Below are positions 44,550 through 51,876 of a stretch of 64,000 bases of DNA, in pieces. Each line of letters opens with the position of its first letter. Position 1 is the stretch's first letter. Position numbers and translations under genes: made by a program. The notes beneath the pieces were generated by a model. The model was given only the letters and a program-made list of their open reading frames with translations, was not told the DNA's origin and did not search any database. Source of the DNA: Chloroflexota bacterium (GTDB lineage Bacteria; Chloroflexota; Anaerolineae; Aggregatilineales; Phototrophicaceae); contig WTGF01000049.1 in NCBI GenBank assembly GCA_011525385.1, positions 1 through 64,000 of the forward strand, written 5' to 3'.

Positions 44550-44942
44550 ATGGCAGAAGCTTCTCAGGAAATGACACAGGACGATCACGGACATCACAGC
44601 AACACGGTCAGGCTGCTCGGTCGCGACATCACCGTGGAAGGCGGCGTTTACACTGTCGTCTTTGGCGGATTGGCCATCCTGACCGTAATCGAAGTCCTCA
44701 GCGCCGAATTCCTCAAAAGCGCGATCCACGATGCGCCCAGCGCGGCGGCTGCGCTTACCGCGATCAAGGCCATCCTGCTCTTGGGGATCGCGATTGTCAA
44801 GTCAAGCCTGGTTATCTGGTTCTATATGCACCTGAAAGACGAAAAGCGCATCCTGGCAGTGGTGCTCCTGTTGCCTCTGCTGATCGCCGCGCTATCGGTG
44901 ATGTTCGTTCTGGCGGTCCCACCGACTGGATATTCAATCTAA
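44550..44942 (+). CDS. coxD: Cytochrome c oxidase subunit IV (prokaryotic)
   Basis: 130 residues with three hydrophobic helices: VVFGGLAILTVIEVL, ILLLGIAIVKSSLVIWFYMHL and VVLLLPLLIAALSVMFVLAV. The KSSLVIWFYMHLKDEKR segment is characteristic of the small subunit IV of bacterial oxidases (CtaF/CoxD type). An N-terminal run rich in Asp and His (DDHGHHSN) echoes that of coxC. The start at 44550 was chosen because AGGAG lies at proper spacing; the GTG at 44544 is too close to it. Last gene of the oxidase operon. Confidence 0.9.
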   Translation: MAEASQEMTQDDHGHHSNTVRLLGRDITVEGGVYTVVFGGLAILTVIEVLSAEFLKSAIHDAPSAAAALTAIKAILLLGIAIVKSSLVIWFYMHLKDEKRILAVVLLLPLLIAALSVMFVLAVPPTGYSI

Positions 44943-44963
44943 TAAGCCGCAACTCCGCCTTCA

Positions 44964-44993
44964 ATGACACTTCCCGCGCCCATGTGATATACT
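44964..44993 (+). promoter_or_regulatory. Promoter of the Uma2-family gene
   Basis: ATGACA (44964-44969), 18 bases, TATACT (44988-44993), the latter preceded by TGTGA as in an extended -10. The gene therefore has its own promoter separate from the oxidase operon. Confidence 0.65.
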
Positions 44994-45019
44994 CCGGCAA
45001 GCGAAAGGTGTAACTTGCG

Positions 45020-45601
45020 ATGGTCACTCAAGAGCGCTTGTTTGATGTGGATGATGTCTGGAGATTGGCGCATGATCCCGACAACGAAAATGTCCGCTTC
45101 GAACTCATCGATGGAGAACTGTTCACTATGGTGCCCCCTGGTAGAAGACACGGACTGCTGGCAGTAGAGATTGCCGGCTACTTGTGGCAATACAGCAAAC
45201 TCCACCCACTAGGAGAAGTAACGACCGATTCGGGATATTATTCGGAACATGATCGGCACACATTGCTGGGTCCCGATGTGGCTTTTCTGCGCTACGACCG
45301 GCTGCCACAGCCGCCAACAGACAATTATGTATCGGTGATGCCGGACCTGGCGGTGGAGATTCGTCCGCCCTTTGACACGCTTGCCAAAGTACGCCGAAAA
45401 GCGGAAGTTTATCTACGGCGCGGCACGACCATAGTTTGGCTGGTATTGCCCAAGCAAGAAGGCGTCGAAGTGTGGCGCCAAGACGAAACCGGTCAATTAC
45501 GCTCCGAGTTTCTCGGTGTGGGCGACAAGTTAAGCGGCGAGGAGATTCTGCCTGGCTTTGAACTGGAAATCTCTCTGCTGTTTCCCAAAAAACAGGACTG
45601 A
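45020..45601 (+). CDS. Uma2-family (DUF820) putative endonuclease
   Basis: 193 residues. The DUF820/Uma2 pattern is present: FELIDGELFTMVPPGRRHG near the N-terminus, LLGPDVAFLRYDRLP, MPDLAVEIRPPFDTLAKVRRKAEVYLRRG (core PD-(D/E)xK equivalents Asp-Glu-Lys) and TIVWLVLPKQEGVEVWR. The family is abundant in cyanobacteria and Chloroflexota, usually of unknown role, and is thought to be restriction-nuclease-like. No partner genes lie nearby. The start follows AAAGGTG. Confidence 0.88.
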   Translation: MVTQERLFDVDDVWRLAHDPDNENVRFELIDGELFTMVPPGRRHGLLAVEIAGYLWQYSKLHPLGEVTTDSGYYSEHDRHTLLGPDVAFLRYDRLPQPPTDNYVSVMPDLAVEIRPPFDTLAKVRRKAEVYLRRGTTIVWLVLPKQEGVEVWRQDETGQLRSEFLGVGDKLSGEEILPGFELEISLLFPKKQD

Positions 45602-45650
45602 GGTCGAGGTTCTTTACGCCGTTCCAGTCGAACGATTAAAGGAGCGAGGC

Positions 45651-46076
45651 ATGCCCGTTGAAATCACGCTGCGGGGTGATACCCGAACCACAATCAAAGT
45701 ACGAGATCACGAATGGCATATCGACGAACCGGTCGAAGATGGCGGCGGCGATACGGCTCCTACGCCCGGTGAAATGATGCTGGGCGCGCTAGGCTCGTGC
45801 ATGGCAATCACGTGTAAAATGTACGCCGAGCGCAAGGGCTGGGACCTACAGGTCGTCGACGTAAAAGTTGATTACGAGCGATTCAAAGGCTCGGACTATC
45901 CCATGCACGACGGCGAAGACCTCTATGTACATGAGGTGCGCAAGGCTTTGACATTTCACGGCGATCTGGACGACAAGCAGCGGGAACGCCTTTACGATAT
46001 CGCCAGCAAGTGCCCCATCCATCGTCTGCTAGGCAGTCCCACTTATTTCGTCGGTATGGCGCTGGAGGGAGGATAG
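45651..46076 (+). CDS. OsmC-family peroxiredoxin-like protein
   Basis: 141 residues. OsmC and Ohr reduce organic hydroperoxides through two cysteines. Here LGALGSCMAITCKMYAERKGWD (Cys about 50) and ASKCPIHRLLG (Cys about 122) occupy the expected places, with the catalytic Arg/Glu context of OsmC-like proteins. The start at 45651 follows GGAG; an upstream in-frame ATG inside uma2 is not credible. It lies 49 bases downstream of uma2. The structured repeat C (46126-46222) begins about 50 bases after its stop. Confidence 0.85.
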   Translation: MPVEITLRGDTRTTIKVRDHEWHIDEPVEDGGGDTAPTPGEMMLGALGSCMAITCKMYAERKGWDLQVVDVKVDYERFKGSDYPMHDGEDLYVHEVRKALTFHGDLDDKQRERLYDIASKCPIHRLLGSPTYFVGMALEGG

Positions 46077-46125
46077 GCGCGGCCTTCGCCGGGTTGTCCG
46101 GCTTCCCCTACCCAAAGCCCAGGCA

Positions 46126-46222
46126 CTCTTTCAATAAACCCCCTTGCTCATGCAAGGAGAAGGTTTATTATGTTGTGCGAGCGCGACATTCTTGTCACAT
46201 TCTCGCCGCTGCCGAGCGGCTG
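46126..46222 (+). repeat. Structured 3'-UTR repeat, copy C
   Basis: Matches copies A and B over its first 52 positions without gaps, then carries a diverged middle with its own hairpin (GACA/TGTC) and ends with the same tail. Hairpins: AATAAACC/GGTTTATT (outer stem, eight pairs), CCTTGC-TCAT-GCAAGG, and GCCGCT-GCCG-AGCGGC. The TCAT-loop stem differs from B at two pairs, both with compensatory change. It follows the OsmC gene on the same strand. Confidence 0.8.
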
Positions 46223-46269
46223 AAGTTTACTGATCGGCGCGCTAGTATAACGCCTTAGAGCGAGGCGCG

Positions 46270-47112
46270 ATGGTTTCCAATCCCAAAATACTTCTCGAAA
46301 GCTACGATCTCTTCCCCAAAAAGAGCCTGGGGCAGAACTTCATGCACGACCCGCAGGCCTTGGACAAGATCGTCGATTCCGCAGACCTGACAGCCGCTGA
46401 CGCAGTGGTGGAAGTCGGGGCAGGTACCGGCTCTCTCACAGCGAAATTGGCGGAACGCTGCCGCGAGGTCTTCGCGATCGAAGTAGACCAACGGCTGCAA
46501 CCTGTACTTGAAGACCGCTTCGACGATGTATCCAATGTCTATCTCGTTTTCGATGACGTGCTTAAGACCGACATCAACACGTTGATGGGGAATCAGGAAT
46601 ATATCGTGGTCGCCAACGTGCCCTACTATATCAGCAGCGCCATTCTCTGGCACTTCCTCGAAGCCGATTTGCCGCCGCGGCGAATGGTACTGACGATGCA
46701 ATACGAGGTAGCGGAACGAATCGTCGCGGGCGCTGGCGCGATGAACCTGCTTGCGGTCGCGCTTCAGTATTACGGCGCCCCGCAGATTGTCGGCAAGTTG
46801 AGCCCGGCAGTCTTTTGGCCGCGCCCCAACATTCACAGCGCCATCGTGCGGATCGAAACGCATCAGAGCGCCCCCGTTGTCGTACCTTCCACCAAAATAT
46901 TCTTTCGCGTGGTCAAAGCCGGCTTCAGCATGAAACGCAAACAACTTAAGAACGCGCTGTCGGGTGGACTAGGTATTAAGTCGGCGCGGACAAGCGAACT
47001 GCTACGCGCGGCTGGCATTGATCCGCAGCGCCGCGCCGAGACGCTAACGCTGACGGAATGGGCCGGCTTGACCCGGACCATTCATCAGAGCGGCGATGTA
47101 CTGTTTATATAA
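46270..47112 (+). CDS. rsmA: 16S rRNA adenine dimethyltransferase RsmA (KsgA)
   Basis: 280 residues. The enzyme dimethylates two adjacent adenines of 16S helix 45 during small-subunit assembly. Conserved motifs are KSLGQNFMHDPQ (about 18), VEVGAGTGSLTAKL (motif I, about 47), FAIEVDQRL, DVLKTD and VVANVPYYISS (motif IV NxPY, about 112), then FWPRPNIHSAIVRI. Length is normal. Start at 46270 follows GCGAGGCGCG. A divergent repeat copy (D) starts at its stop codon. Confidence 0.95.
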   Translation: MVSNPKILLESYDLFPKKSLGQNFMHDPQALDKIVDSADLTAADAVVEVGAGTGSLTAKLAERCREVFAIEVDQRLQPVLEDRFDDVSNVYLVFDDVLKTDINTLMGNQEYIVVANVPYYISSAILWHFLEADLPPRRMVLTMQYEVAERIVAGAGAMNLLAVALQYYGAPQIVGKLSPAVFWPRPNIHSAIVRIETHQSAPVVVPSTKIFFRVVKAGFSMKRKQLKNALSGGLGIKSARTSELLRAAGIDPQRRAETLTLTEWAGLTRTIHQSGDVLFI

Positions 47113-47190
47113 ACCGCGACGTTGAACCGACAAGCAGGCTCCATGTACGTGGACGGGACATTCCTGGGACTTTTCGCCGCCGAGCGGCTC
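47103..47190 (+). repeat. Structured 3'-UTR repeat, copy D (degenerate)
   Basis: Begins at the last codons of rsmA. ATAAACC at the left, then GGGACATTCCTGGGAC and TCGCCGCCGAGCGGCTC on the right align with copy C (GCGACATTCTTGTCAC, CCGCTGCCGAGCGGCTG). The terminal stem GCCGC-CGA-GCGGC is intact. The TCAT hairpin is not recognisable. Weaker than A-C. Confidence 0.55.
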
Positions 47191-47278
47191 TGACGAAGAT
47201 TTAACGCTGTCGTAGGAATTCAGCAAGAAACGGCGTCCATACTGTAAGCAAGACCAACGGGACGGAAGGAAAAGAACC

Positions 47279-47815
47279 ATGGGCAAGGAAGTAGCGACCT
47301 TGGGCGGCGGCTGCTTTTGGTGCGTGGAAGCTGTCTACAGTCAGTTGACCGGCGTTGAATCGGCGATATCCGGTTACATGGGCGGCCACGTCAACAACCC
47401 AACTTACGAGCAGGTCTGCGCCAAGACCACTGGCCATGCCGAGGTCGTCAATGTCAGTTTCGACAACGAGATCATTAGTTTCCAAGAGGTGCTGAACATC
47501 TTTTTCACCATTCACGATCCCACCACGCTAAACCGACAAGGAAACGACCGCGGACCGCAGTACCGCTCTGGCATCTGGCACCACTCGGAAGAGCAACGCC
47601 AAATCGCTGAGGATACCATCAAGCGCTTGGAAGCGGAGAAGCTTTATCCGAGGCAATTTGTGACCGAGGTCACGCCGGCGAGTACATTCTGGGTTGCCGA
47701 GAACTACCACCAGAACTACTTCGCCAACAATCCCACACAGGGCTATTGCACCTACATCATCGCGCCAAAAGTCGCCAAATTCCGCAAGCAATACTTCGAG
47801 CGCCTCAAAGCCTAA
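47279..47815 (+). CDS. msrA: Peptide methionine sulfoxide reductase A
   Basis: 178 residues. MsrA reduces the S-epimer of methionine sulfoxide, repairing oxidised proteins with thioredoxin. The catalytic Cys lies in LGGGCFWCVEAVY (about 11), and GPQYRSGIWHHSEEQ and AENYHQNYFANNP complete the active site. Start with GGAAGGA upstream. It is separated from rsmA by the repeat copy D. A strong hairpin terminator follows at 47838-47878. Confidence 0.95.
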   Translation: MGKEVATLGGGCFWCVEAVYSQLTGVESAISGYMGGHVNNPTYEQVCAKTTGHAEVVNVSFDNEIISFQEVLNIFFTIHDPTTLNRQGNDRGPQYRSGIWHHSEEQRQIAEDTIKRLEAEKLYPRQFVTEVTPASTFWVAENYHQNYFANNPTQGYCTYIIAPKVAKFRKQYFERLKA

Positions 47816-47837
47816 AACGCTTCATTAGGAGCCGGCG

Positions 47838-47878
47838 CAATCAATAAGGGCGAGCCCGCGGCTCGCCCTTATTGATTG
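47838..47878. terminator. Bidirectional hairpin terminator between msrA and rplA
   Basis: A perfect 19-base-pair inverted repeat (CAATCAATAAGGGCGAGCC and its complement) around a CGC loop, in the 106 bases between the convergent msrA and rplA genes. The A/T-rich outer arms give U-runs in both directions, as expected of a terminator serving both genes. Confidence 0.85.
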
Positions 47879-47921
47879 GCGTCGAATGCGACAACGCGCC
47901 ATTGGCCCTGGCCTGCCTTGC

Positions 47922-48608
47922 CTAGATAGTTCCGTCGACGCGGACGCCAGGTCCCATCGTTGAAGTTAGCACAACGCGACGCACATAGGATCCTTTTTGC
48001 GATTCCGGCTTGGCATTGCGGACCGTATCCACCACGGCTTGCAAGTTCTCCTGCAGTTGTTCGTGCGAGAAGCTGGCTTTGCCAACGGGCACGTGCAAAT
48101 TGCCGGTTTTGTCATTACGGAACTCGACCCGTCCCGCCTTTAGCTCGTTGATCACGCGCGGCAAGTCATCGGCTGGCACGACTGTTCCCGCTTTGGGATT
48201 GGGCATCAAACCGCGCGGACCCAAAATACGCGCGATTTGACCGACCTTGCGCATCATGGGCGGCGTGGCGATGGTGGCATCAAATTCCAGCCAGCCGTCG
48301 TTGCGTATCTGGTTGATCACTTCATCCGTTCCAATGATATCCGCGCCCGCCGCCAGGGTCGCATCCGCCTCGCTTTCATCCACAAAAGCCAGGATTCGTA
48401 CGCTCTTGCCCGTGCCATGCGGCAGCATGACCGTAGTACGCACTTGCTGATCGCTGTGTCGCGGATCAATGCCCAGGCGAAAATGGATTTCGATTGTTTC
48501 GTCAAACTTGGCAGTGGCGTTGCTCTTGACGATGCGCAGGGCTTCTTCCATCGGATAATTCCTCTGCCGATCGAATGCCGCCGTCGCTGTTTTGTATCTC
48601 TTGCCCAT
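47922..48608 (-). CDS. rplA: Ribosomal protein L1
   Basis: 228 residues. L1 forms the L1 stalk of the large subunit and guides exit of the E-site tRNA. Typical features are MGKRYKTATAAFDRQRNYPM at the N-terminus, DPRHSDQQVRTTVMLPHGTG (about 50), GPRGLMPNPKAGTVV (about 130) and the RNA-binding VEFRNDKTGNLHVPVGKASF. Start follows GAGGAGCGG. It is the last gene of the secE-nusG-rplK-rplA operon, and as in other bacteria L1 may feed back on rplK-rplA translation; no mimic site was identified. Confidence 0.97.
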   Translation of the reverse strand: MGKRYKTATAAFDRQRNYPMEEALRIVKSNATAKFDETIEIHFRLGIDPRHSDQQVRTTVMLPHGTGKSVRILAFVDESEADATLAAGADIIGTDEVINQIRNDGWLEFDATIATPPMMRKVGQIARILGPRGLMPNPKAGTVVPADDLPRVINELKAGRVEFRNDKTGNLHVPVGKASFSHEQLQENLQAVVDTVRNAKPESQKGSYVRRVVLTSTMGPGVRVDGTI

Positions 48609-48707
48609 GATCTCCGCTCCTCGTGGTTAGCGGGCGTTTGCCCTCCCACAATTACAAAAAATGAATCGCAAACTCGTTGTCGGACTAATAGCACTGTGCT
48701 GCCGCCG

Positions 48708-49133
48708 TCATTCGGCGACCTTGATACCCATCTGTCGCGCGGTGCCTTCGACCTGGCGCATGGCGCCTTCGATATCAATGGCGTTCATATCGGTCATCTT
48801 GACCTGTGCGATTTCCCGCACCTGGTCGCGGTTCAAGACAGCGACGGTCTCGGTGGCAGGGTTGGAGGCCGCTTTTTCCAAGCCGGCCGCCTTCTTGATC
48901 AAGAAGGACGTGGGCGGGCTCTTCAGCGCGAACTTGAAAGAACCATCCGCAAAGACCGTGATCTCCGCCGGCACGATATCGCCCATCCGGTTGGAGGTAC
49001 GTCCGTTGTATTCCTTGCAGAACTGCATCAAGTTGATGCCGTGCTGCGCCAGCGCCGGTCCAATTGGCGGCGCGGGGTTCGCTTTGCCAGCGGGAATCTG
49101 TAGCTTGACGATTGCCTTGACCTTTTTTGCCAT
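48708..49133 (-). CDS. rplK: Ribosomal protein L11
   Basis: 141 residues, with [29 protein letters not shown] at the start, followed by the RNA-binding domain ending [10 protein letters not shown]11 binds the GTPase-associated region of 23S rRNA with L10-L7/L12 and takes part in factor binding and the stringent response. The family-typical [17 protein letters not shown] motif is fully conserved. Start with GAGG upstream. It lies between nusG and rplA, the standard gene order. Confidence 0.98.
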   Translation of the reverse strand: MAKKVKAIVKLQIPAGKANPAPPIGPALAQHGINLMQFCKEYNGRTSNRMGDIVPAEITVFADGSFKFALKSPPTSFLIKKAAGLEKAASNPATETVAVLNRDQVREIAQVKMTDMNAIDIEGAMRQVEGTARQMGIKVAE

Positions 49134-49181
49134 GTCCGTTACCTCATTCTCTTTCAGGTTCTGCCTGTTACGGCGGCTGCC

Positions 49182-49865
49182 TTACATGCGTTCCACTTCC
49201 ATAAAGCTGAGCACAACAGCGGTTTCGCGACCGAAGAAATCAACCATGACGCGCACTTTCTCGCGACCGGAATCGATCGACGCCACCGTGCCGGGAAAAT
49301 CATTGAATGGCCCCCCGACGATGCGCACGCGCTCGCCGATCTTGTAATCGACCTTGACCACCATGTCTTCGGAATCCATCCGATCCATGATTCGCTTGAC
49401 CTCTTCGTCGCGCAGCGGCGTCGGCTGGTTCTCGCCCCCGACAAAGCCAACCACGCCCGGCGTATTGCGCACCGTGTACCAGGCGTCCTTGTCCAACTCA
49501 GCTTCTTCCTTATTCCAGCGCATCTGTACCATGACATAACCGGGGAAGACGCGTTTCTCCACGGTGCGGCGCTTGCCGTCCTTGACCTCGATTTCATCTT
49601 CAGTGGGGATCAGCACATCGTAGATCTGATCTTGCATGCCCATGCTGTCAATGCGCTGGCGCAAGGCGTGTTCGACTTTCTTTTCATAACCGGAATAGCA
49701 GTGGATGAAAAACCAGCTACGCTTGGAATCGTCCTCGTCGGCCCCATCGTCAAGTACGATGTTCAGTCCTTCGACGTCTTCTTCCGGCCCCGTCGCATCA
49801 TCCATATAGACCGGATCGGGATCGTAGTCGGTCGCTTGCTGTATGTCTTTCGGTTGTTCGCTCAT
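49182..49865 (-). CDS. nusG: Transcription termination/antitermination factor NusG
   Basis: 227 residues. NusG binds RNA polymerase and links it to Rho or ribosomes. The NGN domain has WFFIHCYSGYEKKVEHALRQR (about 50) and VFPGYVMVQM, and the KOW domain has IGERVRIVGGPFNDFPGTVASID (about 174). An unusual N-terminal extension of about 45 residues, strongly acidic (DYDPDPVYMDDATGPEEDVEG), precedes the NGN domain; common NusG proteins lack it, though acidic extensions occur in some Gram-positive and Chloroflexota sequences. The ATG at 49865 follows GAAGAAGAG. Confidence 0.96.
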   Translation of the reverse strand: MSEQPKDIQQATDYDPDPVYMDDATGPEEDVEGLNIVLDDGADEDDSKRSWFFIHCYSGYEKKVEHALRQRIDSMGMQDQIYDVLIPTEDEIEVKDGKRRTVEKRVFPGYVMVQMRWNKEEAELDKDAWYTVRNTPGVVGFVGGENQPTPLRDEEVKRIMDRMDSEDMVVKVDYKIGERVRIVGGPFNDFPGTVASIDSGREKVRVMVDFFGRETAVVLSFMEVERM

Positions 49866-49992
49866 AATTCTCTTCTTCAATAAGCCTGCTGCCCGTTGGA
49901 ACTATGGGCTGGACTCCCTGCCTGCGATCGGCGAAGGATTTCTCCCCCGCCCTACGGTTGGTATTGACCTGACCCAAGCCGCAGTCAAGTGC

Positions 49993-50379
49993 CTAAATCG
50001 AGCCACGGCGGATCATAAGCAAGGCGAAGCCCACCATGGCCACAATCACCGCCAGCAGCATCCAGGCATAACCCGGGTTAAGCCCGATGCGCATGAATTC
50101 GGACCAGATCACAGCCAAAATGCCCAGAAATATGGCGGAGGCAATCGTGACGTTAATGCAAAGTATGGTCAGGCGCCGCGTATCTTCGCGGTTGGGCCAG
50201 GCAACTTTGTTCAACTCCGACCGGACATTCACAAAATAGTCCACCATCTGGTAGAGCGGGCGGGTCATGGTATTGCCCTGCGGCTCTGGCTTGCCCTTCT
50301 TGATCTTGCGCGTCCGGCGACCCGGGGTCGCGGTACCCTTCCGTTCGGTGATCGCGCCCTCGCTCTTGTCCGCTGCCAT
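49993..50379 (-). CDS. secE: Preprotein translocase subunit SecE
   Basis: 128 residues. SecE clamps SecY in the protein-export channel. The conserved amphipathic segment VRSELNKVAWPNREDTRRLT precedes a membrane helix; a second hydrophobic stretch (YAWMLLAVIVAMVGFALLMI) follows, giving two helices where most bacteria have one. The N-terminal 50 residues are basic and low-complexity (PGRRTRKIKKGKP). Start follows GAGGAGG. It is the first protein gene after tRNA-Trp. Confidence 0.9.
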   Translation of the reverse strand: MAADKSEGAITERKGTATPGRRTRKIKKGKPEPQGNTMTRPLYQMVDYFVNVRSELNKVAWPNREDTRRLTILCINVTIASAIFLGILAVIWSEFMRIGLNPGYAWMLLAVIVAMVGFALLMIRRGSI

Positions 50380-50461
50380 GGTTCCGGCCTCCTCGCAAAC
50401 TCTTTTCGGCGATTGCCGATGAATAAACACCGTCTCGGTGGACGGTGTTTAAGGATCTCGT

Positions 50462-50534
50462 CAGGGGCAGAAAGACTCGAACTCTCGACCTACGGTTTTG
50501 GAGACCGTCGCTCTACCAACTGAGCTATACCCCT
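50462..50534 (-). tRNA. tRNA-Trp (anticodon CCA)
   Basis: Cloverleaf on the minus strand: acceptor AGGGGTA/TGCCCCT with one G-T pair, D-arm GCTC...GAGC, anticodon loop CTCCAAA, T-loop TTCGAGT. The CCA end is not encoded. It lies between rpmG and secE, as in many bacteria. Confidence 0.95.
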
Positions 50535-50584
50535 ATAATTCGCTTTCTAATCCAACCGACTATACATTAATACGCAGCCAAAAG

Positions 50585-50746
50585 CTACTTGGTTTCCCGA
50601 TAGACCACATGCCGGCGCAAATAGGGATCATACTTGCGCAATTCAAGACGCCCCTGGGTATTACGACGGCTCTTCTCGGTGATATAGATGTGACCGCTCT
50701 CGGTGCTGCGCATCTTTACGACAATGCGCTGTCCCTTCTTCGCCAT
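50585..50746 (-). CDS. rpmG: Ribosomal protein L33
   Basis: 53 residues: [18 protein letters not shown], then [18 protein letters not shown] and the C-terminal [17 protein letters not shown]. This matches L33 of the cysteine-free type (no CXXC zinc motif), a small protein near the E site of the large subunit. It is short and has a strong SD (GGGAG). It lies between tRNA-Thr(GGT) and tRNA-Trp, the standard position ahead of secE-nusG. Confidence 0.95.
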   Translation of the reverse strand: MAKKGQRIVVKMRSTESGHIYITEKSRRNTQGRLELRKYDPYLRRHVVYRETK

Positions 50747-50795
50747 GTCTTATCTCCCATCCTCAGCCCCTCATCAAGCAGTTGAGGCGATTTTC

Positions 50796-50816
50796 GGGCG
50801 ACCAGATTGGTCGCCC
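50796..50816. repeat. GGGCGACC palindromic repeat, copy 2
   Basis: Identical to copy 1 over 21 bases and its CCTACAATT flank. Located between rpmG and tRNA-Thr(GGT) within the operon, so it would be transcribed as a hairpin. Confidence 0.75.
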
Positions 50817-50862
50817 CTACAATTCTCGCCACTATTTGCCGCTGCCCCTTCTTGTCCGCAAG

Positions 50863-50934
50863 AGCCTCCGATGAGATTTGAACTCATGACCTCGCCCTTA
50901 CCAAGGGAGCGCTCTACCCCTGAGCTACGGAGGC
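50863..50934 (-). tRNA. tRNA-Thr (anticodon GGT)
   Basis: Minus strand: acceptor GCCTCCG/CGGAGGC, D-arm GCTCAGGGGTAGAGC, anticodon loop TTGGTAA, T-loop TTCAAAT. The anticodon stem CTCCC/GGGCG has one mismatch (T28, C42). CCA end not encoded. Confidence 0.92.
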
Positions 50935-51001
50935 GTGCAACCGCGAGTTGGCTGAACAATGTACGCTTCGTCGATATTGGCAAAGCGATTTGCAACGATA
51001 G

Positions 51002-51084
51002 TGGGCCGGACTGGATTCGAACCAGTGTAGGCTCTCGCCAGCGAATTTACAGTCCGCCCCCTTTAGCCACTCGGGCACCGACCC
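51002..51084 (-). tRNA. tRNA-Tyr (anticodon GTA)
   Basis: Minus strand: acceptor GGGTCGG/CCGGCCC, anticodon loop around CTGTAAA with GTA, a long variable arm typical of tRNA-Tyr, T-loop TTCGAAT. CCA end not encoded. Confidence 0.94.
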
Positions 51085-51109
51085 GCATAAGATTTGCTTG
51101 TTAAGCCAG

Positions 51110-51182
51110 AGCCACCACTGGGACTCGAACCCAGAACAACCTGTTTACAAAACAGGTGCTCTGCCAATTGAGCTATGGTGGC
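51110..51182 (-). tRNA. tRNA-Thr (anticodon TGT)
   Basis: Minus strand: acceptor GCCACCA/TGGTGGC, D-arm GCTCAATTGGCAGAGC, anticodon stem CCTGT/ACAGG with loop TTTGTAA, T-loop TTCGAGT. First gene of the operon, about ten bases downstream of its promoter's -10 box. Confidence 0.95.
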
Positions 51183-51193
51183 ATAGCCGATGC

Positions 51194-51222
51194 AGTATAG
51201 CATGGCGGCAGAGCTTGCTCAA
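51194..51222 (-). promoter_or_regulatory. Promoter of the tRNA-rpmG-secE-nusG-rplKA operon
   Basis: On the minus strand TTGAGC (51217-51222), 17 bases, TATACT (51194-51199), with TGC ahead of the -10 as in extended promoters. Transcription would begin just before tRNA-Thr(TGT). Confidence 0.75.
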
Positions 51223-51876
51223 GGAGTTTTCCCGGGAGCGGTAGCGTCAAGTATTCTACGACGGCGCTTTGGCCGTGTCAAGTGCGCGGCCGCGGGGATG
51301 GCAGTGTATCCTTTTCGGTTACAACAGAAAATCCTAAGCACCGAGTGGCGCGTAGGGCGCGCAGACGCAGCCCGCCGACAGAGCCCTTCAACACCGGGGG
51401 CAGCGAGGGCAAAAAGAGGGCTTCATTGCCAGTTTGCCGCCGGAAGAAATGTTTTTTCGGCAGTTTGGCCGATTGCCGGCAAGGTCTATGAAGTTGTTAA
51501 GGCGCGGGATTGGGATCAGGGTAGCATGGTATCGGGCGGAGGCGGCGACTATATAGTCGCGTTTTAGTAAAGCGATTAAAGCCGCACGGCGCGTAACCGG
51601 CGAGAGGACAGCCGGCGATCACGCAGAATAATCCAGGCAGCTCGCGCTGGAGTCGCCCGTAGATTCTATGATGCGCATTTTCGGGCGACCTGACAGGTCG
51701 CTCCTACAAGGCTTGTCTGTATGTTGTAGTTTGGGTCGTCAAATGGTGTTATTTTCTTGCTGTCGAACGCGCATTTGCGTCCATTTAGATCACCGGAATT
51801 GAGTACCGGGCAAGTCATACAGGTTTCGACGTGATTGTAGATGGAGTTTGTCAGGTTTATTAAGCAAGAGGGCGAG
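51223..51876. other. Intergenic region, 654 bases, no supported gene
   Basis: Open frames exist but none has a ribosome-binding site and a family-like sequence. Seen here: the GGGCGACC repeat copy 3 (51683-51703) and a perfect 16-base palindrome GCGACTATATAGTCGC (51545-51560) followed by GTTTTAG, which could be a weak terminator or an operator. Confidence 0.5.
51683..51703. repeat. GGGCGACC palindromic repeat, copy 3
   Basis: Stem GCGACCT/AGGTCGC with loop GAC, followed by CTACAA. The inner pair is T-A where copies 1 and 2 have A-T, a compensatory difference. Confidence 0.65.

Noticed and set aside
51190..51567. 125-codon plus-strand open frame after the tRNA operon
   Set aside because: No ribosome-binding site, no family-like segment, and it overlaps the promoter of the tRNA operon.
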